DNA of 64,000 nt from Mucor racemosus (lineage: Eukaryota; Mucoromycota; Mucoromycetes; Mucorales; Mucoraceae), in assembly GCA_027405735.1 (NCBI GenBank), contig JAPEHQ010000003.1, forward strand, positions 2,666,001-2,730,000, read 5' to 3'. The number at the start of each line of letters is the position of its first letter. Position 1 is the stretch's first letter. Of this stretch, positions 50,433 through 62,936 are shown in pieces. Both the position numbers and the translations under genes were made by a program. The notes below the pieces were generated by a model. The model saw nothing but the letters and a program-made list of their open reading frames with translations, was not told the origin of the DNA and searched no databases.

Positions 50433-51192
50433 AATCCTTGTAATGTAAAATGTTGTATAATCGCATCATGAACCTTGATCTATATTTACATACACTGTTT
50501 ATATTTAGTTTTGATCAGTAATCAGGTTTATTTCAACGTTCAATATACAAATTGAACCATTGAGTGGTTTTTTTAGCAAAACGGATTTCTGTAAACCTTA
50601 AATTTGGTGTAGCCTATAGCCATGAAAGACCAAAAAGTTTCACAGCATTTTATTCAATCAAGAAAAGGCTATGAATGTTGGCAATGGGAGATAATTTTCA
50701 ATTGCCCTGAGATTGATTCTTTTTTTTTTTTTTTTCAAGCATATATTTTTTGTTAGGTGCCTGGCGGGCGGAAATGGGTAAAAATATGAACCATTTTACA
50801 CTAAAGATGACAAAGAAGATTCTATAGGTTTCTTTTTCAATTGATAAAATATTCGTTTTGTTTGTGCTTGTATGACGTGTTTTAGTTGATTATTATTTGA
50901 TTTTGGCTTTGGGAATTAACTGTTATATATAGTTTTGTGTGCCCTACAATGTGTAATTTAGTGTAAAAAGTGTTATTCTATATAATACCCAAGATATTTT
51001 TTGTTGATATTTTGTATTAGCGCTTTGTTATTAGTACATTTTTTATTTTATTTTTATTTTTTATTTTTTCCTTTCTTTTCTCTTTCTTTTTCGTCTATTT
51101 ATTTTTTAATTATTCATTCATTTACTACAATTTGCAAATACTTTTATACGACATTCTAAAGACCCCTTTTTTTGTACTAGTCGTATCAAAAA
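49445..51192. other. gene-free stretch upstream of the histidine kinase
   Basis: About 1.7 kb. It contains a CAA run at about 50400-50431 inside a non-convincing 98-codon frame, a T tract near 50720, and a CT-rich leader (about 51050-51100) just before the kinase start. No separate gene is supported. Confidence 0.5.
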
Positions 51193-54100
51193 ATGAGCGA
51201 CAATAACAATATTATTACTCAAGATGTAATTACGACTATTTACAAGAATTGTTTTTCAGAAGTGAGTGATGCATTTTTAGAGAAATTAGTAAAGGAAATT
51301 GCGTTATCAACTGGAGTGCAAACGGTGATGATACAAAGATTATTGACTAGTAAAGAATACTACGATTTAAAGCATAATGAAGGATGTTCATATGTAAATT
51401 TAATTGATTATAACAATTTCAATCATAATAATAATAATGAGAGTCGTGAAACATCTCCAGTTGAATCCGAATACTCAAAAAATAGAATGGAATATATGTT
51501 GATAAAGGCATGCTATTCCAATGTTAATCATCATGCACTGTGAGTAGAATCTTCCCCGGTTGCTATGGTAACCCCCCTTTTGACATTTTATATTTCTGTA
51601 GGGCCAAACATTCAGCTATACCAATATCGTTTTTACAATCTAATTCACCGCATATGCAAACGATTCAACAGGAAAATTATACAATGATCGACAATTTTAA
51701 TTCAGTATATCCAACATTTCAAACATATGTTGGCACTCGATTAGATGAAAATCAAATACCAATTGGTTTGATATCAATTATGGATGAGAAACTATTAAAT
51801 CCAACTCAATTGGACAGTATTCAACAGATATTATTAGCTGTAAAAACGAGAACAAAAAATGAAATCGAAAGAACTAGACAAAGAGAACAATTAGTAATGG
51901 TCAAGAATGCAGCAATTAAAGACGCACAAGGAAAGATTAAATTTCTAGCTGACATGAGCCATGAGATTAGGTACTTTCTAGAATATACTGTTTTTTTACT
52001 ATTTCAACAACACACACTAACAATTATACAGAACACCAATGAATGCCGTCATTGCTTTGACTGATCTGTTACTTCAAGAACGAAATTTGTTGAATGAAGA
52101 ACAAACCGAGCATTTAGAAGTGATTCAAACAAGTGGAAATCATCTTTTAACTGTTATAAATGATATTTTAGATGTATCTAAAATCAATCATGATCCGAAA
52201 TTCAAATTGGAGCAAAGAAGATTTAGTATTAGAAAATGTGTTAAAGGTAAAACGATTTATATGCCGTATAAATTAACGTAATTAACCATATATATATATA
52301 TATATATATATAAAGATGCCTTGAATATGGCCCGTCATCAAGCTTCAATGACTCAACATAGCAAGCTAATTTGTGTTGCAGAATGTCCTCCTGATATAAA
52401 TGATAACATCCCATTAAATCAGTTGATAAATCAGCTCGAGTTGAATCAAGTCATTGTACATTATGATACTGAAAAGACTGTTTTACCGTTATTATGGAAA
52501 ATTGACTCTGATGTACCCGATTATTTAATGGGTGATTCAATGCGTTTAACCCAAATATTATTGAATTTATGTTCTAACGCTGTCAAGGTAAAATATTTAA
52601 TAGTGAATTTCAACTTGACTTTTCCAACTAATGTACATTTTAGTTTACGAAAAAAGGTGGCATTCGTGTCAAAATTTCAGTTTATAAACCCCCTGGAGGT
52701 CCTCAAATGTCTAGTGATGATTGTAAACCTATAAACTTTAAAGATCGTTATGACGCTAAAAGTGAAGGTGTTTACACTCGTGTTGTGCAAAGAAAAAAAG
52801 AAAATAACAATAATGGCGCTGGCGCTTCTTATTACTATGAAGATGCTGAAGAAGATGGCGGTACCACAACTGAGGAAGATAATGATACCTCTGACAAAGT
52901 AGTTTTGGAAATATCTGTAACTGACACAGGTATTGGTATGCCTGCTGATCGACTTCCAAGGTTGTTCAAGTCATTTTCTCAAATAGATATATCTACTGCT
53001 AGACGTTATGGTGGTACTGGACTTGGTTTAGCTATTTCAAGTATGCTTGTTAATCGTATGGGTGGTGGTCTTTGGGTTGAATCGGAAGAAGGATTAGGCT
53101 CAAGATTTGCATTAACATTACCCTTATCTGTGGCCTCTAAACGACCCTCTTCCATTGCAACTTCTAGTTTTGGTCAAGCATCCGAGAGCAGTGGTACTTA
53201 TGCTAGTAGTGGTATGATTGCTTCACCGCCATCTCCTGGTTCTTCTGTATCAGATGGTGGTTCAAGTGTGGGTGAACAGCGAAGCAATATTGAAGCAAAT
53301 GGAAATATTATCAATACAATTGCTTCATCACCATCTAACTCAACTAGTTATTTTGCCAACAATAATAGCAGAAAGCATAATAATACAACAACCAGTTTTC
53401 CATGGGAAAATGCAACTATACCCTCAACTCCATCGCCTTCATCTATCTGTTCTAATGATCAAGGCAACAATATTTATATAAATGCGAATACAGATTCTCT
53501 CGGCCCCAATAACTCTAACATGATCTCTAATAATATTAACCTTACTATGAATATTAGCAAAGGATTACAGAATATGTTGTCAAAATCTCATGATCTATCA
53601 ACAGAACTGTCCAAAAGCAATCTTAATAACACTACTACCACTACTAATACTACTACTACCATTATGACTACTAGCAATAGCAACAACAATAACAACAACA
53701 GCAACAACAATAACAACAACAGCAACAACAATAACAACAACAGCAACAACAACAATACCATTATTCCTGCTACTACTACTACTACTACTACTTCAACTGT
53801 ACAACCACAATCACAACCACAACAACCACAGCAATCACAGCAACAGCCTAAACAACAACAATTGCAGGAGACTAAACCTTCAAGCTCAACCAAATCTTCG
53901 AGAATGACAATATCTAAGCATCATCGTAAATCGCACAGTATTAGTCATGAAGAAAATCTTGCTTTATTATATCCTATCAAGATCATGTTGGCGGAAGATA
54001 ATGTTTGTAAGTAATCTAAATACTCGTAATCAAGTAAACAGAGAAATTAACAATACAATTTGGTAGTAAACCAAAAAATTGCAGTTAGTATTTTGAAACG

Positions 54101-54509
54101 ATTAGGTTTTCAAGATGTTATCATTGCTGGCAATGGCCGTGAAGCATTAGAACTAATGCGTGTACATACATTTGATGTTATTTTCATGGATTTATACATG
54201 CCTGAGATGGATGGTTTAGAGGCTACACGTTACATAATATCTGAACGTAAACATAATGTACCACCACCACCTATTCTGTCTGAAAATACTCAACAAAAAC
54301 CTCTCTTAAATGTCAATGATGTCTATATTATTGCATTGACAGCATCTGCTTCAAAACAAGACCGCCAAATCTGCATTGACGCAGGTATGAATGATTTTAT
54401 TAGTAAACCATTTACAATGATGGAAATGAAATCAGCACTGAAAAACTGTGCTAGTAAAAGAAAGAAACGTAAAAAACAACAGCAATTAATCAATGAAAAT
54501 AAAGAATAA
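51193..54509 (+). CDS. cytosolic hybrid sensor histidine kinase (GAF-like - HisKA - HATPase - REC)
   Basis: Six exons: 51193-51539, 51602-51970, 52032-52246, 52316-52587, 52644-54006, 54067-54509. Phases agree and give 1002 residues. A GAF-like N-terminal module ends in GLISIMDEKLLNPTQLDSI and a linker helix. The H-box is MSHEIRTPMNAV (His236, split by an intron). The N-box is ILLNLCSNAVKF (about 390-402), G1 is DTGIGM (about 494) and G2 is GGTGLGLAIS (about 524). Between N-box and G1 is an acidic insert of about 90 residues. Residues about 555-840 are low-complexity Ser/Asn/Thr/Gln. A receiver domain follows with AEDNV and MDLYMPEMDG (phospho-acceptor Asp897) and SKPF near the end. No membrane segment. 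Known role: first steps of a His-to-Asp phosphorelay toward an Hpt protein. The signal is unknown. Confidence 0.92.
52291..52312. repeat. (TA)n microsatellite inside a kinase intron
   Basis: About 11 TA units lie within intron 3 of the histidine kinase gene, just before the acceptor TAAAG. The repeat takes up much of the polypyrimidine region, so length variation could affect splicing (inference). Confidence 0.8.
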
Positions 54510-54540
54510 AGCTTGTTATATTTTTATTTTATTTCTCTTT

Positions 54541-55503
54541 TTAATCTTCCATCTCATCATCCGAGGATTCCTTTGCTAATGTCTCTGCTTCCAATTTAAG
54601 TTCCTTTGGTACGAATTGATGTTTGTATTTTGATTCTGGACAGATCCAACTTAATTCCAATTCAAAGTCTTTGTCCTTTGCATCGTCATGACATGTATAG
54701 ATAATTCGAGTGATTTGATTAACAGCTTCACGAACTGTCATATTATCTAAATCGAGCTTCTCGATTTCAGTTTTAGCTACTGATTTACCCTTACCAATGG
54801 CACAACCTCTGTAACCCCAATAAACTCCAGAGGGTTCAACCATATATAAAGTAGGTTCTTCTTTTTCAGTCATTGAACCAATAATGGTAGATGTACCAAA
54901 TGGGCGAACGCTAGAATATAAAGTATAAGCAGAAATGTATTGACCGATACGATCAGCAATAGTCTTTCCGGGAATAGGTTGTCTGTAAATATCTCTCCAA
55001 GCTTGTGCTTCATCGCGGGCTCTGTTTACAAGATGTCTACCATCAGCTAATAAACCTGCAGTAGCCTTTTTAATTGAAATTGTTTTGTTGTTTAGTTTGA
55101 TGATGTTTCTAATAAGTTTCTATATCAATCAATATTTACTTACAATACCAATGTGAAGATCTGCGCTTTGAATACGACGATTAGCACCTTCAACTAAAAG
55201 CTTTGATTGAACAAGTTTTTCAACAGCTAAAACAACACCATCTTTAACACGAAGGCCGATGGCAGTACTATGATGAATAGTTTAATTAACATTTAATATG
55301 ATTATCAACCCATTTTATTTGTTATAGTTACCCACTGTTATCTACTGCCTTATTTGCATATTCAACTTGGAACACGCGTCCATCAGGAGAGTAGGTTGAA
55401 ACAGATAAATCGTACTAATGATGAATCCAATGTTAATCAAATATTCCAATAAATCTTGCTTTTACTAGCTTATTCAACTTACTCCTGTACCAATAGAAGT
55501 CAT
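54541..55503 (-). CDS. 20S proteasome subunit alpha7 (alpha type-3)
   Basis: Minus-strand exons 55503-55483, 55414-55332, 55267-55144, 55065-54541. Phases agree and give 250 residues, normal for the subunit. The N-terminus [20 protein letters not shown] and [19 protein letters not shown] is the proteasome alpha signature. [19 protein letters not shown] and the acidic tail [10 protein letters not shown] distinguish alpha7 (yeast Pre10 / PSMA3). It forms part of the outer heptameric gate ring and has no catalytic Thr. Exon 1 is only 21 nt. It converges on the histidine kinase gene with about 31 bp between stop codons and is divergent from the Ssr4-like gene (289 bp between starts). Confidence 0.95.
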
Positions 55504-55792
55504 TTTGCTTAGAAGAGTTATATATGATGAAAAGAAAAAAGAGAATTGCCTTTGTAATATTGCTTTAATACGATGAGGGCCGCGCGTTCAGCTACCAAAA
55601 GAGTCCGCCTCGAAGTTCATCATCAAATAAACACCTTAACGCTTAGATGACGTACCATGAAAGAAGGCTCTCTAATTGCTCTCTCAAGAGTCACATTGAG
55701 GGTGTCACTATTCGATTTGAGGGAAGTTGGATTTTCAAAAAAATTGGTCAATTGAGACATTTCATCTAAAACGCGTTTGAAGTATACATAAT
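55504..55792. promoter_or_regulatory. shared divergent promoter region, proteasome alpha7 / Ssr4-like gene
   Basis: 289 bp separate two divergent starts. There is no TATA box on either side, unlike the metabolic and secreted-enzyme genes of this window. A short GC-rich patch (GGGCCGCGCG near 55577) is unusual for the region. A bidirectional housekeeping promoter is inferred. Confidence 0.4.
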
Positions 55793-56992
55793 ATGGCATC
55801 TGCATACTATTATAATCAGCAACAATCTAGTGGTGCTCCTCCTCCATCAATGAACCAACAACCACAAAGAGGCGTGCCTGGTCAAATTGGAATCAATCCC
55901 GCACCACAACATTACATTCAACAACAGCAACAACAACAATATAGAAATCAAGCCATGAATGATTCTCATAGAAAACGTGCTCATAGCAAGGTAGATTTGG
56001 ATCGATAATTAATGTTTGATTTACTTATATAATATAAATTAGCCTTCTAGACAGAGTGCCGCCATGACAGATGATGCTGATGAGCCTTCAGGAGATGAAT
56101 TAGATGATATTTCTGCTCGTGATATTGCTATGGCCAGATATAAGCGTAACCACGATTATTTGTCAGAGATATTTACACCTTATAACGCAGGTATGAATTT
56201 TGAATCGATTCACAGCTATCATTGTTTTTAATATTAACAATTTTATTAGCATCTATTGTGCCACCTCCATTAGATATTAATCAAACAAAAGAAGAAATCG
56301 AGAAACAAATTGTAAGAGCAAGCAGTACTTTTATAAAAGAAAGAATTAGATGTGCTTACAAACAATGAAAATATAGGAAGAGTTTAAAGAAAAGACATCA
56401 GCACAAAAGCTAGAGCACGACAACAAATTGTCAAAACTTGAAAAGGAACAACAATCTTTTTGGGCATTAATGAATAAACTGAATGAATCAAACACATTAG
56501 AGGTAGTTTTGTTTTTTATGGTTAAAAACGAATTGTTTTAATGACAAACTTTTATAGTCTATTGATGAAGCTGCAAATAATTTAGCAAATGAATTAGGAA
56601 CCCAAGTTGAACATTCTTCACAAAACGTGAAAGCTATCACAATACCTGGAATTGAGGAAGATACACCAATTCAATCTCAACCTCAACAACTATCAGAACA
56701 ACAACAACAGCCTCAACAGCAACAAAATCAGCCTCAACAGCAACAACAAACAGAAAACTCTATAGCAGAAAGCCAAAATACATTACAAGATCATTCGATG
56801 ATGGATGTCGATAATCAAATCGCAGCTACTAATCAAGACAATAATCAATCTAATGAACAACAAGAGGATGATAATATGGACATGTATTTCAAAGATGGTG
56901 AGGAAGAAGAAGAGGCAACTGACAGCTTTTTCAACGAAATGGTCAATGCAGATGACGATCCTTCTGTGAGTGAGTTTTTAAACACTGAATAA
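55793..56992 (+). CDS. Ssr4-like SWI/SNF-RSC subunit candidate (Gln-rich, coiled coil)
   Basis: Five exons: 55793-55990, 56043-56190, 56250-56311, 56377-56502, 56558-56992. Phases agree and give 322 residues. The Gln/Pro-rich N-terminus (about 60 residues) leads to a conserved-looking core: ISARDIAMARYKRNHDYLSE, then IFTPY, then VPPPLDINQTKEEIEKQIEE. This resembles the C-terminal region of fungal Ssr4 chromatin-remodelling subunits (S/T-RDIxxxRYxxNHxxxxEIF). A coiled coil follows (about 128-180). The rest is Gln/Asn/Asp-rich and acidic, ending DDPSVSEFLNTE. The family assignment is from memory of the motif and is tentative. The alternative is another nuclear cofactor with the same layout. Confidence 0.5.
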
Positions 56993-57237
56993 ATTTAATC
57001 TTTTTAATATTATATCATCATGCAATAAAAAATATTTTGAATTCAACCTTAAATTGTATATATAAATATTTTTCCTTGGGTATGTTCTCATTAGAAATAG
57101 CTTTTAATGTCAAAGAGAATAATTATTCTCTATTGTTGGTAAATAATTGACTTGCCATGATGCTTTGAATAATTTTATATCGGAAACGGTTACACTCCAT
57201 AAGCAAAAATATACGGATACAGTTTTTATTCTACATA

Positions 57238-59250
57238 CACTGGAGGAAATTGAATTTTCACAAAACTAATTTTCAAAATATCCAATCTTCAAAATCGGAG
57301 TATGCCTTCTTTCTATAACTAACCTCATAATAAACATTTTTTAAGATATACCCTAGACACTACTAAACAGACATGAATTAATCGCATTATGTTACCTATC
57401 CATAAATTTATTTTATATCTCATGAAAGACTCAAAAACGCGTAAAATTCAATGCTTTTTTCTTGAAAACTGGGGTTCACTTTTCATCCCTGATCTACTTT
57501 TTGTTTTCACTAAATAACACCAAGAAAACATTATATGCCAATGTACCTGAGATGTTCAGCTTTAATTCAAAAATAAGTGTCTGGAAATATCCTATTTTTT
57601 GCAGTTGGTATTAATTTTTTAGTGCTAATGTTTCAGATTTTTTACGCGTATTTCACTGCTAAAATGCTAATGGATTGAAAACTTTGAGGCTTCATATCTC
57701 CAGAAAAACCTAAGCTATACTAACACTTTTTAATAATAAAACTTACTTGTTTTAAAGTGCTCTATAACATATTTTAATATGAAAAAATTCTGAGCACTTT
57801 TATTTTTTTTTCATTTTTTTGGCATTTCTATAGTAGGTTTCAAAATATTGGTTAAATTGAGCAACATTTTTTTTGCATTCATGTCATTAAGCTCGTTAAA
57901 CTCTCTCGGATCCAATTTAGAGTTTTTCAAAATATTGATTTTTCGTGGAGATATCCTCAAAGATGTGTACAAAAAGGTGCCTCCATTTCTAGCTCCAATT
58001 TTCCCCTTGTATACCCTCATCCCAAATTCTGAATTTCAAAAAAATTGGACAAAAATCTCGTTTTCTCTACGAAAAATGTAGCTAAAATGTTAAATAGTAG
58101 CTCGATCGATAGATAATTTGTTTACGCATCATTGTCGTTTATTATATTTTAAATATGCTTATAAAAAGTGATGTGTATCTTCAAAAGAGCTCTAAAATTT
58201 CAATTTCATTTTGCGCAAATTTTAATGTGAAATGTTTGTCTGATTTTTGTTTATATGGATGCAGAATTTAAAACTGTACAAAAACTATTTAATATGCTAG
58301 GTCGACTTACTTTGCAGCTCATGAGCCATTAAACAATTTTGTTTTTTTCATCATTTTTCAATCATTTTTTGCAAAAAAAAAACTTGGAACTCAGTTAGCA
58401 TAGACTGTAAGCTGTAGTGTGAACTATTATTCTGATTATCTCAATGAAAAATCAATATTTTCTGCTGAAACAAAAAATGCAGAGTAGCAATCAATTAGAT
58501 CTCTCTGTATAGTACAAAAAATTAATATTTTGATTCTGGTTTTTAAACTTTACAATCGATTTTATATCGATTTTAGGTCAATGTTAGGTCAATATATATA
58601 TACTCCAGTGTTAATCCTCTTATTTAAGACAGATATCAATAACCATAGAAGGGAAGATATGTTGGATTTCAAATTTGACGGAAATGGATTCAGTATTCTG
58701 TAAGGAAATTTGAAAACTTTCTGAAGACTATCTGAAACCTACATTTTATAACTGAAAAAAACCGACAACAAAATCTCTTATCTCGATGAATTTTGATCCT
58801 AGTAACTTTCAAGTTTAAATGATAGTTGGTACACATCTTTGAAACAATAGTTTCGAATGGCAACCTGACATTTAATTGAGCGATATGATTGATCGATTTA
58901 TACCCTAAAAGTTTTGATGCTCTATAAAATGTCAAGTGATACTGGTGGCCGCCGTCATTTTGAGCTTTTTTGAAGATACTTTCGTGGATATAAACTGTTA
59001 TTGCTCCAGTAAGGATACCGCTAGAATCAAGCAAAATGGCAAAAATTAAAACAACACATTTGCTCATGTTTTGGAAGCAAAACAAAGACATAAAAACGTT
59101 CTAATGTGTCGTTTTTAATTGATGAAAATCACTGACTATTTAGCCAATCCGCACAGCTTTGGATGCCATGCGTTGTTACTCGATCAAAATTGCAGATAGA
59201 AACAAAAAAATTAGAATAACTAAAAGCTCAGCGTCTTGTTCATGCTATGA
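57238..59250 (-). repeat. dispersed repeat family R, copy R3 (longest)
   Basis: The fullest copy. It aligns with R2 from its left end, then extends past 58600 with GCCGTCATTTTGAGC, GTTATTGCTCCAGTAAGG, AGAATCAAGCAAAATGG and GTTGTTACTCGATCAAAATTG. This extension is homologous to palindrome arm A (about 23800-24300), so arm A contains an older relative of the same family. The 133-codon frame at 58690-59091 (minus) has no recognisable domain. Edges are approximate. Confidence 0.75.
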
Positions 59251-60204
59251 GTTAAGATTTTATGGTTTAAAAAAAAAGCATGGCAGTGTTTTTTGATTGA
59301 TTAAAAGCATCTTAATTTTATAAGTCTTCGGAATTGGGAGAAATACCAATGGTAAAAAAACAGGAATTTTGTATCTTTTAACAAGATGTGATATGATAGA
59401 GGTAATTCTTGAACAGCAATGTTAAATTAAAAGTAGATATTAAAGCTAATTCTAGTAAAATAGTGTATATGAGACAAAGATGCACTAGTATTTGCTCCTA
59501 AATAACTGCAAACTAGGCACTGTATATATGTTTTCAGTACAAAACTCTACAGTTTAGTAGCATTTATTCAAACCTACAAAAAAAGGACATCATGGCTATG
59601 CATTTTTTATAAAAAGGTATTCTCAGTGTAGATACCATCAACATATTTCATAATTTAGGCTTGAAGAGGCTGAAATAGAATAATTTAGCATTTAAGCCAA
59701 AGTTATTATTCGTGTAATCGTTATTATTCAGTTGTGGATAACTAAGCGCATATGATCAAAAATGTTTGCCTTTTTCGTTGGTATAAATACAAAAAAAAAA
59801 AAAACAAAACAAAACCTAAATATGACCCAACTATGATCTCTGATAAGATGACTCTGTAGATCTCTTTATTGTTAAATGATATGATGATTTGAAATTTAGA
59901 AAAAGATATTATACAATTGTTATTATACACTTTAAACTAGTTTATTTCCTTGCTTGGAGACGATTGAACTCATCGTAGCTTATATTTATTTTCTTTTGTA
60001 TATATGCATGAATATAAATATGGCTTGTATCATGTTTTTGTCATGTACATAGTATGGCTTTGACAATATTTTTAAACCAAAAAGATGAGGGGCTTTGCCA
60101 CTACATGGTTAATTGTGTATGTATTGTGTATGGGTAAGGAAAAAGATTTCAAGGAACAATAGCTCATATCATAAACATCGCATACTATATGTATTTTTAA
60201 AGAG
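59251..60204. other. gene-free intergenic stretch
   Basis: No supported gene. AT-rich sequence with a run of A near 59791-59810. Its right end is the promoter of the first chitin deacetylase gene. Confidence 0.5.
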
Positions 60205-60212
60205 TATAAATA
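60205..60212 (+). promoter_or_regulatory. TATA box of the first chitin deacetylase gene
   Basis: TATAAATA, 77 bp before the chosen ATG at 60289. This spacing argues for that Met and not for an upstream in-frame Met at 60214, which lies almost on the box. Confidence 0.65.
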
Positions 60213-60288
60213 CATGTATATAGGATTTTCTTTGCTTGTTTTTTTCATTTTACATACCAAATCAAACAATTATTTACATTTTCAAAAT

Positions 60289-61171
60289 ATGCATTCTCTC
60301 ATGTTATCTCTTACTGCATTGGTCTTGAGTGGGTTCGTTGCTGCTGCTCCCGTTATTACTTCTACTAATAGTACTCTGGTTACTCGCTATGATCATTGTA
60401 ACAGGGCTGGAGTCTTTGCTCTTACATTTGACGATGGTCCATCACAATATTCTTATGATTTAGCAAAAGTCTTGCATAAACAAGGCATCAAAGCAACATT
60501 TTTTATTAACGGAAACAACACAGTGTAAGTTGATATATGTTATGAGTTTTTATTGATTCTAACTATTTTTGTAACTGCAGTGATATTCTTCATAACAACA
60601 CACCTACAAATACCTCAGATGGCATGAAAACTTATTTGGAAGTTATCAAATACTATTATGATAGTGGCCATGAACTTGCAAGCCATACTTATGAACATCT
60701 CAATTTAGCTGGTAAATCAGAAGTTGAAGTGAGAAGACAAATGAATGCACAATCAGATGTCATTTTTGCTGCAACTGGAAGAAGGTACATCAAAGTACAA
60801 TTTGAATATCTACATAAACATATCAACTTATTAAATTTTATAGACCTCAATTGATGCGTCCACCAGAGGGTGCTTTGGATGATAATGCAAGCAGAGTTTT
60901 AAAGCAACTAGGATATAGCAATGTTATGTGGGATGTTGATACTAAAGATTGGGAATTAAGAGGATTGGCTACTGAGCAATCTATTGTGCAAACAATTATG
61001 GATGCAGATACTCCTACAACGTTGGGACATATTGGTCTTTTGCATGATATTCACCCAACTACAGTAAATACACTTGTACCTTGGATTACACAATATGTCA
61101 GACAAAAAGGATTGCAATTTGTCACTGTATCTGACTGTATTGGTGTTGCTGCATACGCTACAACTGCTTAA
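60289..61171 (+). CDS. secreted chitin deacetylase-type CE4 polysaccharide deacetylase, paralogue 1
   Basis: Three exons: 60289-60524, 60581-60784, 60844-61171. Phases agree and give 255 residues. Signal peptide MHSLMLSLTALVLSGFVAAA. NodB domain motifs in order: TFDDGP (Asp48/49), SHTYEH (metal His pair), RPPEG, WDVDTKDW and LLHDIH. The Cys at YDHC (37) probably pairs with the Cys in VSDCIG near the C-terminus. No GPI signal or chitin-binding module. It removes acetyl groups from chitin oligomers or polymer to give chitosan, a main wall component of Mucorales. Tandem with the paralogue at 62079, same strand. Confidence 0.92.
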
Positions 61172-61516
61172 TTTTTTTAGAGAACCATATTCTGTACAAT
61201 CAAATATATATATTATATAATAAATTATCATTTCCCCCCTTTTTTAAATCAATATGATGCAGTATTTTAATTCTTGAATAAGTCAAGTTTCTATATAAAG
61301 TAAAAATAGAGTTCAGGTTGATTTCCAGGAATAATTATTTTCTTGCTAATCTTGTATTGCTTGAGAACGACGATATGATGACGATCTATAATTGGCCTGT
61401 GCTTTATATAGAAACGGCCGATTCACAGATGATAACTTGGGCTTTAACATATACATGTAGTTTAATAACATTCTATTGAGCCACATTAAAGTTTAATATC
61501 AATTTCTCACTGGAAA

Positions 61517-61555
<39 letters not shown>

Positions 61556-62010
61556 GTGGGGCTGGATATACATACACTTTATTTGTGCGAATACACTCTG
61601 GACTAAAAATAACTCTTTTGCCCTCTTTATTTATAAAAATGGGCGCCTCCGATAATTTTTAATTCGATCGTTATTTTGGGAAATTCCTAATAAAGAAATT
61701 CCTTATTACAGATTATACCTGGGTTTTGCAAACAGACAAATAATAAGCAATATGTTTACAGTACGCATTGATGATATATTTATTGTGCAAAATCATGGTT
61801 ATCTTTAAGAACACATATACTCTTAAAATAAAAATATATATTAAAATGCCACAGGATCTCTTTCTTGGAACATGTTACGAAGTTGACGGTAAAAGCGCAT
61901 TAACTTATAGCTTTTGCAATATTATTGTGCTACTTGAGCTTTTCAATTGGGCTTTGCTTGAAAGCATTAAAAATAAACTCAATCACATATTGATTTGAAG
62001 ATTTCAAATG
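61172..62010. other. intergenic stretch between the tandem deacetylases
   Basis: About 0.8 kb. It contains a run of 32 T at 61519-61550 and otherwise AT-rich sequence. The frame at 61768-61998 has no domain and is not called. Confidence 0.5.
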
Positions 62011-62018
62011 TATAAATA
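62011..62018 (+). promoter_or_regulatory. TATA box of the second chitin deacetylase gene
   Basis: TATAAATA 61 bp upstream of the ATG at 62079, the same box as in paralogue 1. Confidence 0.65.
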
Positions 62019-62078
62019 TCTGCCAAAATTCAGGATTTTCATTTCTTACTTATCATCAACATCATCTCTTTATTTAAT

Positions 62079-62936
62079 ATGAAAGCATTCACTTCTATTA
62101 TTGCTCTTACTTTAGCTGCTCTTGTTTCTGCTGCCCCTATTGGTAATACTAATGAAACCGATACTACTGATACTACTTCAGGATCCGGCAATAATACTTC
62201 CACTACTGTTCCTACTTATGATCACTGTGCTCAAGCGGGTCAATTTGCCTTGACTTTTGATGATGGTCCATTTCAGTACTCCTGGGATCTTGCTAAATAC
62301 CTTCACTCAAAGGGTATCAAAGCAACCTTCTTTACAAACGGTGATAACTGGGTCCAAAACTTTAGAACTGCCACATCCAATACATCTGATGGCATAAAAT
62401 CTTATATCGACGTCCTCAAGTATTATCACGAGCTGGGTCATGAAATCGGTAGCCATACTTATGAGCATAAGGTTCTCAAAGGTTTGACGACTGAAGAAGT
62501 TGAATATCAAATGAATCAGCAATCTGATATTATTTATGAAGCTATTGGCCAAAGGTAAGCTTAAACTACTTTTTGACAGGTTTATTTTCTCACAGGTTTA
62601 TTAATTATTATTCCATTATTAAACAGACCTCGCCTTATGAGACCTCCTGAGGGTGAACTTGATAATGCTGCTTCAGTTGTATTGAATAATCTTGGCTATA
62701 GTAGCATTTTATGGGATGTTGATACTAAAGATTACGAATTAAAGGGTTTGGCTTATGAACAAGGGCTTGTACGTAGTATTGTTGATGATGACACTAACGG
62801 TCATATTTCTCTTCAACATGATGTTCATGAATCTTCTGCTACTGAACTCACTCCTTGGATGGTTGAATACATTACATCCAAAAATTATACTTTTGTTACA
62901 GTTTCTGAATGCTTAGGCATCAGCGCTTATCGATAA
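62079..62936 (+). CDS. secreted chitin deacetylase-type CE4 polysaccharide deacetylase, paralogue 2
   Basis: Two exons: 62079-62554 and 62627-62936. Phase agrees and gives 261 residues. Signal peptide MKAFTSIIALTLAALVSAAP, then a Thr/Ser/Asn-rich linker (about residues 22-45) absent from paralogue 1 and probably glycosylated. Motifs: TFDDGP (Asp61/62), SHTYEH, RPPEG, WDVDTKDY and LQHDVH. The last position of motif 4 is Tyr instead of the Trp of paralogue 1, and motif 5 is LQHD instead of LLHD. The intron at 'RP' is shared with paralogue 1, while the first intron of paralogue 1 is absent. Confidence 0.93.

Noticed and set aside
55623..55805. 60-codon minus-strand frame between the proteasome and Ssr4-like genes
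   Set aside because: It overlaps the start of the plus-strand gene, has no recognisable domain, and no downstream exon fits convincingly before the proteasome start.
58690..59091. 133-codon minus-strand frame inside R3
   Set aside because: It lies wholly within repeat-family sequence whose relatives in arm A do not keep the frame.
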